Below, piece after piece: positions 1-8,604 of a DNA stretch of 49,354 nucleotides. The DNA comes from Flavobacterium sp. (GTDB lineage Bacteria > Bacteroidota > Bacteroidia > Flavobacteriales > Flavobacteriaceae), in assembly GCF_039595935.1 (NCBI RefSeq), contig NZ_JBCNKR010000007.1, positions 1-49,354 of the forward strand, given 5' to 3'. Positions within the stretch are counted from its first letter, which is position 1, and every line of letters starts with the position of its first letter. Below the pieces are notes generated by a model. It was not told the origin of the DNA, made no database searches, and saw nothing but the letters and a program-made list of their open reading frames with translations. Position numbers and translations under genes: made by a program.

Positions 1-67
1 CGATGTTTTGCGCAATACTTTCTAACTGTCCAGATTGAGTATAATAAATAACGAGAACATTTTTCAT
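1..67 (-). CDS. darA: DarA-like dialkylresorcinol condensing enzyme, N-terminus only
   Basis: The left edge holds the first 22 codons of a minus-strand gene whose start codon is at 67-65. The peptide begins MKNVLVIYYTQSGQL, a flavodoxin-like opening with the SGQ phosphate-loop pattern, which I recognise as the start of DarA proteins in flexirubin clusters. DarA condenses two beta-keto acyl chains with DarB to build the dialkylresorcinol half of flexirubin. It lies downstream of the acyltransferase and ACP on the same strand, as expected for the cluster. The body of the gene is outside the window, so the assignment rests on the N-terminus and context. Confidence 0.7.
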   Translation of the reverse strand, partial: MKNVLVIYYTQSGQLESIAQNI

Positions 68-119
68 TGAGGTTTTGTTGCTTTGGTTGCGAACAAAAAT
101 AAGTAAATTTATTTAAACG

Positions 120-266
120 GATTTTTCTTGTTTAACGGATTGAGGGTTTACCACGAATTACACTAATTTTCACGAATGTATTGCGTAAAAAAGAATGTTT
201 TTAACCACATGTTGAGATTTACAAAATTTCAGAGAGTATTAAATTAGTGAAAATTTGTGGCTAAAG
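120..266. repeat. Intergenic imperfect inverted repeat (CCAC-AATT family)
   Basis: The gap between darA and the acyltransferase holds ACCACGAATTACAC near 150 and a roughly inverted partner, TTAGTGAAAATTTGTGGC, near 245-262. No reading frame fits here. The layout resembles the intergenic repeats near 2769, 15267 and 25758 in this window. Confidence 0.45.
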
Positions 267-272
267 AAAATT

Positions 273-1154
273 TTAAGGCTTCAAATCATTCCAGAAATCG
301 AAATAATTAAACCATTGTAAAGGGTATTTTTTTAGAATGCTTTCTACACTTGTTACGTATTCTTTTAGCAATGCTTTTTCGTCGCGATGTTTTACTGTAG
401 CTTCTCTTGCGTATAAATGATAATGTAAATTTGGCTCTTTCATAACATAAACGAAGACAACCGGAACTTTTAATCTCGAAGCAATTAAAAATGGTCCGGC
501 AGGAAAGTTTGCTTCTTTGCCTAAAATATTTTCAGAAAGTGATTTTGTGCCTTCAAAATAGCGGTCGCCTGTAAAACAAACCAATTCGTTATTGGCCAAA
601 GCAGCATTGATCTCAAAAATATGAGACAAATCTTCTTTGATAATGATGAATTTTACGGTTGGTTTTTGGGTAATGCTTTCCAAATAATTTTTGATGGCAG
701 AATGCTCTAAATCTGTAGTAACTAAATTGATTTGAAAATCGATATCAATTTCTCCAAAAAAATGTTCGGCGATTTCAAAATTACCAACATGTGCGCTAAT
801 TAGTACACCGCCTTTTTTTTCTGCCAAAAGATTTTTTAAAGTCTCGATTCCGTCAAATTCATAGGTAAATTTGTTCCGCATTCCGGCCGAAATGGAAACT
901 TTATCAATAATGGTTTGTCCAAAAGTGTAATAACTTTTGAAAACCATTTTTTTTGATTTAAAATAGGAGTATTGCAACCTTTCTTTAAAATAATAAAAAA
1001 TAGCGCGATTGCTTTTCTTTAAAAATAAAAAGTAATAAGAGGCGACAAAATAAAGTAAAACATAAGCAGATTTAACACCCGCTTTTTGAATCAAAAAAAC
1101 GAATATTCTATATCCTAAAACCGTTCCTTTTGATTTGCCATCCCATTCACTCAT
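273..1154 (-). CDS. LPLAT-family acyltransferase (HtrB/LpxL-like), flexirubin cluster
   Basis: This 293-residue protein belongs to the lysophospholipid acyltransferase superfamily that includes lipid A acyltransferases. The expected H-x4-E catalytic motif is visible as AHVGNFE around residues 121-127, and an FTGDRYFEG segment follows near 194-202. A hydrophobic stretch near residues 29-45 could anchor it to the inner membrane. Its ATG overlaps the ACP stop by one base (TAATG), so the two are translationally coupled. Acyltransferases of this type recur in aryl-polyene and flexirubin clusters, where they are thought to transfer the finished ACP-bound polyene to its lipid partner. The family is clear; the exact acceptor is inferred. 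Confidence 0.82.
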   Translation of the reverse strand: MSEWDGKSKGTVLGYRIFVFLIQKAGVKSAYVLLYFVASYYFLFLKKSNRAIFYYFKERLQYSYFKSKKMVFKSYYTFGQTIIDKVSISAGMRNKFTYEFDGIETLKNLLAEKKGGVLISAHVGNFEIAEHFFGEIDIDFQINLVTTDLEHSAIKNYLESITQKPTVKFIIIKEDLSHIFEINAALANNELVCFTGDRYFEGTKSLSENILGKEANFPAGPFLIASRLKVPVVFVYVMKEPNLHYHLYAREATVKHRDEKALLKEYVTSVESILKKYPLQWFNYFDFWNDLKP

Positions 1155-1408
1155 TAAGCTGTTTTGGCTTTTAATTTATTTTCGATAAGGTCATAGAAAC
1201 TTTGGAAATCAGAGATTCCAACAAAATCAGCCTCAACTAGTTTTACGCCAAAGTTAGATTCTATTGAAACTACCAAATCAACATAATCTAAACTATCTAA
1301 GCCAAGTGTGTCTTTTAAATTAGCATTTGGTTCAATGTCATCATTGTCTACTTCAAATTCATCAACCAAAAAACCATTAATTTTTGCTATTATCTCTTCT
1401 TTATTCAT
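1154..1408 (-). CDS. Acyl carrier protein, flexirubin cluster
   Basis: An 84-residue acidic protein with the helical acyl carrier fold. Ser39 in GLDSLD is the 4'-phosphopantetheine attachment site. It would carry the growing aryl polyene as a thioester. Its start overlaps the 3' end of the upstream ketosynthase by 8 bases and its stop overlaps the downstream acyltransferase start, so the three form a tight operon. The location and partners separate it from the housekeeping fatty-acid ACP. Confidence 0.92.
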   Translation of the reverse strand: MNKEEIIAKINGFLVDEFEVDNDDIEPNANLKDTLGLDSLDYVDLVVSIESNFGVKLVEADFVGISDFQSFYDLIENKLKAKTA

Positions 1409-2636
1409 TGCTCAATTTAAACTTTTTAACCACCAACGCAGAGTTGGTTCCTCCGAAACCGAAAGAATTGGACAAAAATATGTCAAATTTTTTGTTTAAC
1501 GTAGTTTTAACTAAATTTAATTTTGAAGCATCTTCGTCTGGGTTTTCTAAATTGATGTTTGGCGCAATGAAATCGTTCTGCATCATTAGGATAGAGTAAA
1601 TAATTTCACTTGCTCCGGCCATCCAGCATTCGTGTCCCGTCATCGATTTTGTTGAACTTACATAAGGATTTTTCTCACCAAAAACTTCAAAAATTGCTTT
1701 GGCTTCGTTTGCATCACCAACCGGAGTTGAAGTTGCGTGTGCATTTATATACTCAATATCGGTTGCTTTTAGTTTAGCATCGTCAAGTGCTCTCTGCATA
1801 GCTGTAGCCGGTCCTTCGACGTTTGGAGTAGAAATATGTCCACCGTTTGAAGAAAATCCGTAACCGGAAACTTCGGCAATAATGTTGGCTCCACGAGCAA
1901 TAGCAGATTCGTAACTTTCAAGAATTAAGGTTGCTCCGCCGCCACTCGGGATTAATCCGTCGCGTCCGGCATCAAAAGGTCTTGATGCTTTTTCCGGATC
2001 ACTTTCTCTGTTAGAAAAAACACCTAAACCATCAAAACTGCTCATGGCATATTTGTTAATTTCCTGTGCTCCTCCGGTAATAACGATATCCTGAAAACCG
2101 CTTTTTATTAAAAAATAAGCTAATCCTATAGAGTGCGAACCGCTGGCACAAGCTGCACTTACGGTTAAATTGATACCACGAAGTTTAAAAATTGTTGAAA
2201 GATTCATGGTAACGGTAGAATTCATCGATTTAAAAATCGCTCCGGAACCAATTAAGGCAGTATCTTTTTTCTCGCGTACAATATCTGTAGCATCAATAAT
2301 GGCTTTAGAAACACTGTCGTTTCCGTACATAATTCCCACTTCGTGAGTTTCAAAAAAAGAATCGTCGATACCGGCATTTTTCAATGCTTCGATCGTGGCC
2401 ATGTAAGCATATTCGGTTTCTTCGCCAATGCTCATACGTTGTCTTCGGGTCAAAAGATTTTTTAAATCAGCTTTCGGAACCATTCCGGTTAAGGCTGACT
2501 GAAAACCAAATTCTTTTCGTTCAGCATCGAACTGAATTCCTGATTTTCCATTATATAATGATTCCTTTACTTCATCTAAAGAAGTTCCGATACAAGAATA
2601 AATTCCCATTCCAGTAATTACAACTCTTCTATTCAT
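1401..2636 (-). CDS. Beta-ketoacyl-ACP synthase (KAS II / FabF-like), flexirubin cluster
   Basis: A 411-residue thiolase-fold condensing enzyme. Nucleophile Cys163 lies in SAACASG, the two active-site histidines are His300 (NAHATSTPVGD) and His335 (TGHECWMAGASE), and the helper Lys is Lys330. All catalytic residues are present, so this is an active chain-extending synthase rather than a chain-length factor. It probably performs Claisen condensations that extend the 4-coumaroyl starter into the aryl polyene. The GHECWMAG segment differs from the usual GHLLGAAG of FabF, consistent with a specialised pathway. About 230 bases separate it from the ketoreductase upstream in transcription order. Confidence 0.93.
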   Translation of the reverse strand: MNRRVVITGMGIYSCIGTSLDEVKESLYNGKSGIQFDAERKEFGFQSALTGMVPKADLKNLLTRRQRMSIGEETEYAYMATIEALKNAGIDDSFFETHEVGIMYGNDSVSKAIIDATDIVREKKDTALIGSGAIFKSMNSTVTMNLSTIFKLRGINLTVSAACASGSHSIGLAYFLIKSGFQDIVITGGAQEINKYAMSSFDGLGVFSNRESDPEKASRPFDAGRDGLIPSGGGATLILESYESAIARGANIIAEVSGYGFSSNGGHISTPNVEGPATAMQRALDDAKLKATDIEYINAHATSTPVGDANEAKAIFEVFGEKNPYVSSTKSMTGHECWMAGASEIIYSILMMQNDFIAPNINLENPDEDASKLNLVKTTLNKKFDIFLSNSFGFGGTNSALVVKKFKLSNE

Positions 2637-2768
2637 CGTCTTTCAAAGTAATTTTTTATCCTTAAAGTGTAATTTTTACTAAGTATATTTTATATTCTTT
2701 AATTGGTATTGAAAGCATTTAAAAGCTATACATTTTTAGAGTATTATGCTTTAGGCTTCTAATTTTTT

Positions 2769-2829
2769 AACCGCAAATTTCACAAATTTCCGCAAAATTA
2801 ATTTGTGTGAATTTGCGTAATTTGTGGTA
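2769..2829. repeat. Intergenic inverted repeat, ACCGCAAATTTCAC / TGTGAATTTGCG type
   Basis: In the spacer between the ketoreductase and ketosynthase genes, ACCGCAAATTTCACAAATTT is followed by a degenerate inverted copy ending in AATTTGTGGT. No reading frame covers it. It has the same architecture (two A/T-rich arms ending in CCrC/GyGG) as the elements at 120-266, 15267-15334 and 25758-25801, so it looks like one member of a dispersed family. Confidence 0.55.
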
Positions 2830-2872
2830 AGAATCAGGTAAAAACTTAAAATATTATGCAAACATAGTATTC

Positions 2873-3604
2873 TTAAGAATATATTCCGCCGTTTATGTTA
2901 ATAATTTCACCGGTAATATAACTTGATTTTTTTGAAATCAAAAAGCTTACCAAATCTGCAACCTCTTCGGCTTCACCAAAACGATTTACCGGAATTAATT
3001 TTAGTAACTCTTTTTCATCCAGCTCACTTGTCATATCTGTTCTAATAAAACCAGGGGCAACAGCATTAACGGTAATATTGCGTTTTGCTACCTCTTGTGC
3101 CAATGCTTTTGTAGCTGCTACAATTGCTCCTTTTGCTGCCGAATAATTAGTTTGTCCTGCAGTTCCTTTTACACCGGAAACAGAAACCATATTTACAATT
3201 CGACCGTATTTGTTGCGAAGCATTTTTTGAATAAAAAACTGCGTCACATTAAAAAATCCGTTTAAACTTGTGTTTACTACACCATTCCAGTCCTGAGGAG
3301 TCATCCACATAAAAAGACCGTCTTTTGTAATTCCGGCATTGTTTACAATAGCTTCTACAATAGCTTCCGGATTTGCTTCCTGCCATTGTGTTAAAACGCT
3401 TTGTACTTCTTCAAAATTGGCAACATCAAAACCTAAAATTTCTCCTGTTGCGCCTAATTTTTGAATTTCCTGAAGTGTTTCTTCGGCAGCGGTTTTCTTT
3501 GAATGATAATTAATAAGAATATGATAATTAGATTCAACGGCTAATTTTTTACAAATAGCACTTCCAATTCCTCTTGAACCGCCTGTTACTAATACACATT
3601 TCAT
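2873..3604 (-). CDS. 3-oxoacyl-ACP reductase (FabG-like SDR), flexirubin cluster
   Basis: A 243-residue classical short-chain dehydrogenase. The NAD(P) loop TGGSRGIG is at residues 7-14, NNAG at about 88-91, and the catalytic Ser/Tyr-x3-Lys set in VSVSG and YSAAK around 141-158. The C-terminus has the usual G-E-I-I-N-I-N-G-G ending. It would reduce the 3-keto intermediates made by the neighbouring ketosynthase. It lies in the same orientation between the WG-repeat gene and the ketosynthase. Family certain; pathway role from context. Confidence 0.92.
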   Translation of the reverse strand: MKCVLVTGGSRGIGSAICKKLAVESNYHILINYHSKKTAAEETLQEIQKLGATGEILGFDVANFEEVQSVLTQWQEANPEAIVEAIVNNAGITKDGLFMWMTPQDWNGVVNTSLNGFFNVTQFFIQKMLRNKYGRIVNMVSVSGVKGTAGQTNYSAAKGAIVAATKALAQEVAKRNITVNAVAPGFIRTDMTSELDEKELLKLIPVNRFGEAEEVADLVSFLISKKSSYITGEIININGGIYS

Positions 3605-3622
3605 TGATGTAAATTTTATTTT

Positions 3623-4840
3623 TTATTTCTTTTTCTTCGGTGTTGGTTTGACAGTTTGTTTTGTTTCCTGCTTTGGTTTTTCAAGAGCGATTTCATTTGT
3701 TTTAGGTTTTTCTACTGCAGCAGACTGAGAGAATAATTCAGCATTTTCAAACCATTGGTTTCCTAACACAGTTCCATCAGGTCTTAAAAATCCCCATTTG
3801 CCTTCATTTTTTACTCTTGCAAGACCATCAATAAAACCTTTGTCCTGCTGTACAAACAAAGCAATAACAAATCCGTTTGAAGTGATTCCGTATTGAGTTG
3901 GGATTACGAGTTTTCCAGATTCATTAATAAATCCCCAATTATTTTCTTTTACAGGAGCCAGACCGTTTGTGCTAAAAACTTCAGCATCAGTATAAGTTGG
4001 TTCAATTACAAATGTTCCTTTTAAATTGATATAACCCCATTTTTTTCCCACTAAAACAGGAGCTAAATTTTTTGAGAAAGCTTTTCCTTTATCATATATA
4101 GGCAGAATTACCCAATTTCCGTTTAAATCGATATACCCAATTTTTCCGTTCTTTTTGGCATAAGTTAAATCCTGAGTTTCAAAATCCCAGATTTTTTCGG
4201 CACCATCAATCGGAATGAATTTTCCGCCGCTTACCAATCCGAAAGTTTTATCTTTTCTTGCCCAGGTTGTACCTTTAAAATAGTTTCCAATTTCAGCGTA
4301 AACCGGTTCAACTAATTCTTTTCCGCTGGTATTTATAATTCCCCAGTTTTTGTTGAGTTCAACCTTTGCGTAACCATTTTCAAAAGGTTTGATCTGGTCA
4401 TATTTTGGTTCTAAAACTACAGACAGTTTTGAATTGATTAATCCAACTTTATTTCCTTGTCTAATAAAAGCAACGCCATTATTAAAATCAAATATTTTTT
4501 CAGTTGCCGGAGCTTTTAGAATTTCTCCCTTTTTATCAATATAAACCCAGTCCTTATCTTTTTGTACTACTGCAATTCCGCTGTTAAAATCTTTAGCATT
4601 GTTGAAAGAAGAAGGAATTACCCAGCTTCCTTTAGTATCGATAAATCCCCATTTTCCGTTATCTTCTACTGCGGCTAAACCTTCAGAAAAGCTTTTGGCT
4701 GATTTGTATTGAGGCTCGATTTTAAAAGATCCGTCTTTTGAAATATATCCAATTTTTGAATTTTTTTTAACTAATGCCAGTTCTTGACTATTAACAAATT
4801 GAATGCAACTTAGCAACAAAAAAATAAGTGTTTTTTTCAT
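3623..4840 (-). CDS. Secreted WG-repeat protein
   Basis: I place the start at the internal ATG at 4840 (MKKTLIFLLL), because it begins a textbook signal peptide ending near NSQ; an ATG five codons upstream gives a poorer leader. The mature protein is built from about ten WG repeats with the pattern K-W-G-(Y/F)-I-x-x-x-G-x-(W/F)-V-I-x-P-x-Y, which form a beta-propeller-like or solenoid array. The C-terminal 35 residues are Lys/Pro/Thr-rich. It would act in the periplasm or at the surface, but its function is unknown. I recall WG-repeat proteins inside flavobacterial flexirubin clusters, which suggests co-inheritance, not a proven role. Confidence 0.85.
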   Translation of the reverse strand: MKKTLIFLLLSCIQFVNSQELALVKKNSKIGYISKDGSFKIEPQYKSAKSFSEGLAAVEDNGKWGFIDTKGSWVIPSSFNNAKDFNSGIAVVQKDKDWVYIDKKGEILKAPATEKIFDFNNGVAFIRQGNKVGLINSKLSVVLEPKYDQIKPFENGYAKVELNKNWGIINTSGKELVEPVYAEIGNYFKGTTWARKDKTFGLVSGGKFIPIDGAEKIWDFETQDLTYAKKNGKIGYIDLNGNWVILPIYDKGKAFSKNLAPVLVGKKWGYINLKGTFVIEPTYTDAEVFSTNGLAPVKENNWGFINESGKLVIPTQYGITSNGFVIALFVQQDKGFIDGLARVKNEGKWGFLRPDGTVLGNQWFENAELFSQSAAVEKPKTNEIALEKPKQETKQTVKPTPKKKK

Positions 4841-4899
4841 GATTTTAAGATTCAATGTTTAATAATTAAAGCAAAACTCTTTGGGGCATATTTTAATCT

Positions 4900-4919
4900 A
4901 TAGAAACTATAGTTTCTAT
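4900..4919. promoter_or_regulatory. 20-bp perfect palindrome between TAL and the WG-repeat gene
   Basis: The sequence ATAGAAACTATAGTTTCTAT is perfectly self-complementary and sits in the 89-base spacer after the lyase stop and before the WG-repeat start. With no loop and no T-tract on the minus strand it is a weak terminator candidate. A dimeric repressor site or an RNA processing hairpin is as likely. Confidence 0.4.
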
Positions 4920-4929
4920 GTAAAATCTT

Positions 4930-6450
4930 TTAATTATTGATCAAATAATCTTTTACATTTTGAACAAAAGGATACATTACCTGATCTTCTTTAAATGTTG
5001 GAATTATATTTCGAACATCGTCGTACCATTTTTTAGTAACAGATGAGATTTTATCTTTTTGTCCTAAATAATCAATTGCCTGAACAATAGTAATCATTTC
5101 GATTGCTAATACTTCAAATGAGTTTTCGATTACTTTAGATGTAATAACCGCAGCATTTGTTCCCATACTTACAATGTCCTGATTGTCATTGTTGTTCGGT
5201 ATACTGTGAACATACATTGGGTTGGATAGCATTTGACTTTCGGCAGTTGTTGAGGTTGCTGTAAACTGAACTCCCTGCATTCCGAAATTAAAGCCTAATG
5301 TTCCTAAATTCACAAAAGGAGGCAGTAATTCGTTGATTTTTGAATTCAATAAATAATTCAATTGACGCTCTGCAAGCATTGTCAATTTTGTAATAACAAT
5401 TTTCAGTTTATCCATTTCAAGCGAAATATAATCTCCATGGAAATTTCCTCCGTGATAAACGTGTTGGTTTTTTACGTCAATAATTGGATTATCATTTGCC
5501 GAGTTAAACTCGTCTTCTAAGATAGAAGCTACATTATTAATTGTTTCTAAAACCGGACCTAAAATTTGAGGTACGCATCTTAAAGAATAATATTCCTGAA
5601 CTTTTTCTTTGAAAATTTCTTCGGTATTTTCTCCAGAATATAAATGGTCTTCTCTTTTACGTATTAATGTACTGTCTGAAAGATTCTGACGCATTTTTGC
5701 AGCAATTTCCTGCTGTCCTTTATGACGTTTTGTTTGGTTTAATTCTGCTGAGAAATGATCGTCATACGCCTGAACTAATTCGTTTATAGCGCAAGAAGAT
5801 TTTAATGACCAGTCTAATAATTTTTTAGCGTGATACACATTTACAACCCCAATTCCGGTCATTACAGAAGTTCCGTTGATTAACGCAAGACCTTCTCTAA
5901 TTTCTACCTGAATTGGTTTTAAGCCTTCGATTTCGAATACTTCCGGAGTTGGTCTTCTTTCGCCTTTATAAAAAACTTCACCTTCGCCAATTAAAACTAA
6001 TGCTAAATGTGATAATTGTACTAAGTCTCCGCTGGCACCCACACCGCCGTGTTCAAAAATTAATGGCGTAATATCTCTATTGATAAGTTCAGACATTAAA
6101 TGAATTACTGATGGATGAACACCAGAATTTCCTAATGAAAGCGTATTTAATCGCGCTAAAATAGCCGCTTTTGCACAAGCAGGACTTAAAGGTTTTCCTG
6201 TTCCTGAAGAGTGGCTTCTGATTAAATTATATTGAAGCTGAATTTGGTCAGATTCTTTGATTCTGTACTGCGCCATTGGACCAAAGCCCGTGTTTACGCC
6301 GTAGATAACTTTATTCCCAGAGAATTCTTTTAAGAAATTGAAGCTTTCGTTTACTCGGTTTAGAACAACATCGCTAATTGTAACTTTTTGATTTCCAAAG
6401 ATTATGGCTTCAAACTCTGCTAAACTTAAATATTCATTAATTGTATTCAT
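4930..6450 (-). CDS. Tyrosine ammonia-lyase (aromatic amino acid lyase)
   Basis: A 506-residue member of the histidine/phenylalanine/tyrosine ammonia-lyase family. The Ala139-Ser140-Gly141 triad (GGVGASGDL), which cyclises into the MIO cofactor, is intact. Other family blocks present are YGVNTGFG (50-57), RSHSSGTG (78-85) and NDNQDIVSMG. From memory the sequence is very close to the characterised F. johnsoniae tyrosine ammonia-lyase, so I prefer tyrosine to 4-coumarate over a histidine lyase. In flexirubin biosynthesis 4-coumarate is the polyene starter unit, which fits the neighbours. It is the first gene of the minus-strand block and is divergent from the FAD enzyme. The selectivity residues around His80 alone would not distinguish HAL from TAL. 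Confidence 0.9.
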   Translation of the reverse strand: MNTINEYLSLAEFEAIIFGNQKVTISDVVLNRVNESFNFLKEFSGNKVIYGVNTGFGPMAQYRIKESDQIQLQYNLIRSHSSGTGKPLSPACAKAAILARLNTLSLGNSGVHPSVIHLMSELINRDITPLIFEHGGVGASGDLVQLSHLALVLIGEGEVFYKGERRPTPEVFEIEGLKPIQVEIREGLALINGTSVMTGIGVVNVYHAKKLLDWSLKSSCAINELVQAYDDHFSAELNQTKRHKGQQEIAAKMRQNLSDSTLIRKREDHLYSGENTEEIFKEKVQEYYSLRCVPQILGPVLETINNVASILEDEFNSANDNPIIDVKNQHVYHGGNFHGDYISLEMDKLKIVITKLTMLAERQLNYLLNSKINELLPPFVNLGTLGFNFGMQGVQFTATSTTAESQMLSNPMYVHSIPNNNDNQDIVSMGTNAAVITSKVIENSFEVLAIEMITIVQAIDYLGQKDKISSVTKKWYDDVRNIIPTFKEDQVMYPFVQNVKDYLINN

Positions 6451-6551
6451 TAAATCGGTTTTGATTGTGCTAATTTAATTTTATTTATCAAAATAATTGT
6501 AGTTATTTTGATGAGGGCAAATGTAGGTTAATAATTGATAATATTTTTATT
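6451..6551. promoter_or_regulatory. Divergent promoter region with inverted repeat ATCAAAAT-N10-ATTTTGAT
   Basis: The 101-base gap between the divergent lyase and FAD enzyme contains ATCAAAAT at 6487-6494 and its exact inverse ATTTTGAT at 6505-6512. Centred between two starts, it could be a shared operator or simply overlapping promoter elements (TTTG/CAAA boxes). Confidence 0.4.
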
Positions 6552-7802
6552 ATGACAAAGGAGTTTGTAGATGTTTTAGTAATAGGCGCCGGACCGTCCG
6601 GATGTGTATCGGCATCGTATCTTCATAAAAACAATGTTAAGGTAAAAGTTGTAGAGAAACAAAAGTTCCCTAGACTGGTTGTTGGCGAAAGCTTAATACC
6701 GAGAGTAATGGACCATTTTGCTGAGGCAGAATTGTTTGATGCTCTTAATTCGATGAACTTTGAAAAAAAGCTTGGAGCCCGTTTTATTAGAGGCGAAGAG
6801 ATTTGCGTTTTTGATTTCAGCAAAAAATTTGGCGAAGGTTGGGACTGGACCTGGCAGATTCCGAGAGCTGATTTTGATAACACTATGGCGCAGGAAGTTG
6901 TGCGAAAAGGTGTTGATCTTGAATTTGAAACGGAGGTTCTTGAAGTTACTTTTGAAGGAAAAAATTCTAAAACAATTGTAAAAGATAAAGACGGAAACTT
7001 AAAAGAAATCCATGCCAAATTTATTGTAGATTCAAGCGGATACGGACGTGTTTTACCAAGGCTTTTAGATTTGGATACGCCTTCGAAATTAGATCCGCAT
7101 TCTTCGATATTTACGCACGTAAAAGATATTAACAGACCAGAAGGTGAGGAAGGAACGCAGATTTCGTTTGATATTTTAGAAACGGAGGTTTGGCTTTGGG
7201 TAATTCCATTTTCTAACGGAAATACAAGTTTGGGTGTTGTTGGGCCAACAGATTTTATTAATTCGCTTTCTGAAAATAAAGATAATGCCGAGGCTTTGAA
7301 AAACGCTATTCAGCTATCAGATTATTATATTAAGAGATTTAAAGGAACAGAATTTTTATTTGAACCTGTAAAACTGGAAAATTATTCGAGAGCTGTAAAA
7401 AGAATGTACGGAGATGGTTTTGCTTTAACAGGAAATAGTTCTGAGTTTCTTGATCCGGTTTTTTCGTCTGGAGTAGCTTTTGCAACTGAATCTGGAATGC
7501 TTGCAGCGAAATTATATTTGAAAGAATCACAAGGAATTCCTGTAGACTGGGAAGTTGAATTTACACAATATATGAAACGTGGTATTGGCGTATTTACAAC
7601 TTATGTGCAGGAATGGTATACTGGAAACTTGCAGACTTTATTTTTCCATCAGCCGGAAAACCCTGAAGTTAAAGAAAAAATTTGTGCTGTTTTAGCGGGT
7701 TATGTCTGGAACGAAGAAAATTCGTTTGTCAAAAAACATGATCACGTAATTGCGAATATGGCGTATTTACTAAATATGCAAAAAGAACAAAGCCCTGAAT
7801 AA
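6552..7802 (+). CDS. FAD-dependent oxidoreductase of the halogenase/geranylgeranyl-reductase type
   Basis: A 416-residue flavoprotein. The Rossmann loop is IGAGPSG at residues 11-17, a GES segment follows at 45-47, and W99-x-W101-x-I103-P104 matches the W-x-W-x-I-P signature of flavin-dependent halogenases. Lysines 72-73 lie near the position of the halogenase catalytic lysine. A second FAD block (GDGFALTGNSSEFLDPVFSSGV) is in the middle. It would hydroxylate or halogenate the aryl end of flexirubin. The halogenase and monooxygenase families overlap, so activity cannot be decided from sequence. It is monocistronic, diverges from TAL and ends at a strong terminator. Confidence 0.85.
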   Translation: MTKEFVDVLVIGAGPSGCVSASYLHKNNVKVKVVEKQKFPRLVVGESLIPRVMDHFAEAELFDALNSMNFEKKLGARFIRGEEICVFDFSKKFGEGWDWTWQIPRADFDNTMAQEVVRKGVDLEFETEVLEVTFEGKNSKTIVKDKDGNLKEIHAKFIVDSSGYGRVLPRLLDLDTPSKLDPHSSIFTHVKDINRPEGEEGTQISFDILETEVWLWVIPFSNGNTSLGVVGPTDFINSLSENKDNAEALKNAIQLSDYYIKRFKGTEFLFEPVKLENYSRAVKRMYGDGFALTGNSSEFLDPVFSSGVAFATESGMLAAKLYLKESQGIPVDWEVEFTQYMKRGIGVFTTYVQEWYTGNLQTLFFHQPENPEVKEKICAVLAGYVWNEENSFVKKHDHVIANMAYLLNMQKEQSPE

Positions 7803-7818
7803 TCAGGGCTTTTTTTTA
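7790..7818 (+). terminator. Rho-independent terminator after the FAD enzyme
   Basis: AGCCCTGA and TCAGGGCT form an 8-bp stem around a short loop that includes the stop codon, followed by eight T. Confidence 0.9.
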
Positions 7819-7842
7819 TAATAAGATATAAAAGAATGTCTT

Positions 7843-8445
7843 TTATTTTGTTTTTTTAACGATAAGCTTAGACATTGATTTTGCCGTTTTAGCAAATCCT
7901 TCTCCAATTCTGGTTTCGTTGCTAAAGTTGCTTCCCCATTGATCTCCGGGAGCTTCATCACTTGTAATTTCTAATAGTACATTTGATTTATTAGCAGTTT
8001 CAACAAACTTTAGGTTTGTAGTAACTTTGGCTGGCTGTTTCATAATTCCAGCATCCCAGCCCGGATAAATCCATACTGCTTTTACTATTAAGGTATAAGG
8101 AGTGTTTAATCCTTCCTGAAAGTTTAAATCTTTTTTCTCTTTCGTTAATACAATGTTTGCAATCTCTAAAAATTTAGGCGTCCAGATTTGGTCTTTTGCT
8201 ACACCCCATTTTTTCTCCCAGATATTTCCATTTCCTTTTGCTTTTTCGTCCAGATCGGCTTTATGTTCTTTTACATATTGCGCTTCCGACTTTTTTTCTT
8301 TCATCATAGTAAAGTCACTATAATCAAATACGGTATTAATTTCTTTTTGATCTTTTAAAAAGTCAAAGTTTCCTTTTACTACTTCCATGTCCTGAGCAAA
8401 CGCTGTTCCTGAAATAATAAATAATGCAAAAATTAGTTTTTTCAT
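7843..8445 (-). CDS. Secreted protein of unknown function
   Basis: A 200-residue protein with a clear signal peptide (MKKLIFALFIISGTAFAQ, cleaved after AQ). The mature part is mixed alpha/beta with several Trp (IWEKKWGV, WIYPGWDAG, DQWGSNF) and no motif I recognise. It is probably periplasmic or outer-membrane associated. It converges on the FAD enzyme and lies between the flexirubin block and the sugar transporter, so neighbours do not indicate a role. The real start is well supported by the signal peptide. Confidence 0.75.
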   Translation of the reverse strand: MKKLIFALFIISGTAFAQDMEVVKGNFDFLKDQKEINTVFDYSDFTMMKEKKSEAQYVKEHKADLDEKAKGNGNIWEKKWGVAKDQIWTPKFLEIANIVLTKEKKDLNFQEGLNTPYTLIVKAVWIYPGWDAGIMKQPAKVTTNLKFVETANKSNVLLEITSDEAPGDQWGSNFSNETRIGEGFAKTAKSMSKLIVKKTK

Positions 8446-8550
8446 TTTTTCCTGTTTTGGTTAATTACGGCGTTAAAAATAATGAAAATGATTATATGAA
8501 TGTTTTTTTCTTGTTAAATTATAATTAGGATTTTAAAATACAAAAGACAA

Positions 8551-8580
8551 AAAAGGGATTCTAACCAGAATCCCTTTTTC
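8551..8580 (-). terminator. Terminator after the sugar symporter gene
   Basis: GGGATTC at 8555-8561 pairs with GAATCCC at 8568-8574. On the minus strand the stem is followed by a T-run, so it ends the galM-galK-galT-symporter transcript. T residues on the other side may make it act in both directions. Confidence 0.8.
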
Positions 8581-8604
8581 TCTTCAAAATTACTTATTAA
8601 AAAA

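Noticed and set aside
4930..6450. Histidine ammonia-lyase (hutH)
   Set aside because: No hut genes adjacent; it lies in a flexirubin cluster and matches the known flavobacterial tyrosine lyase from memory.
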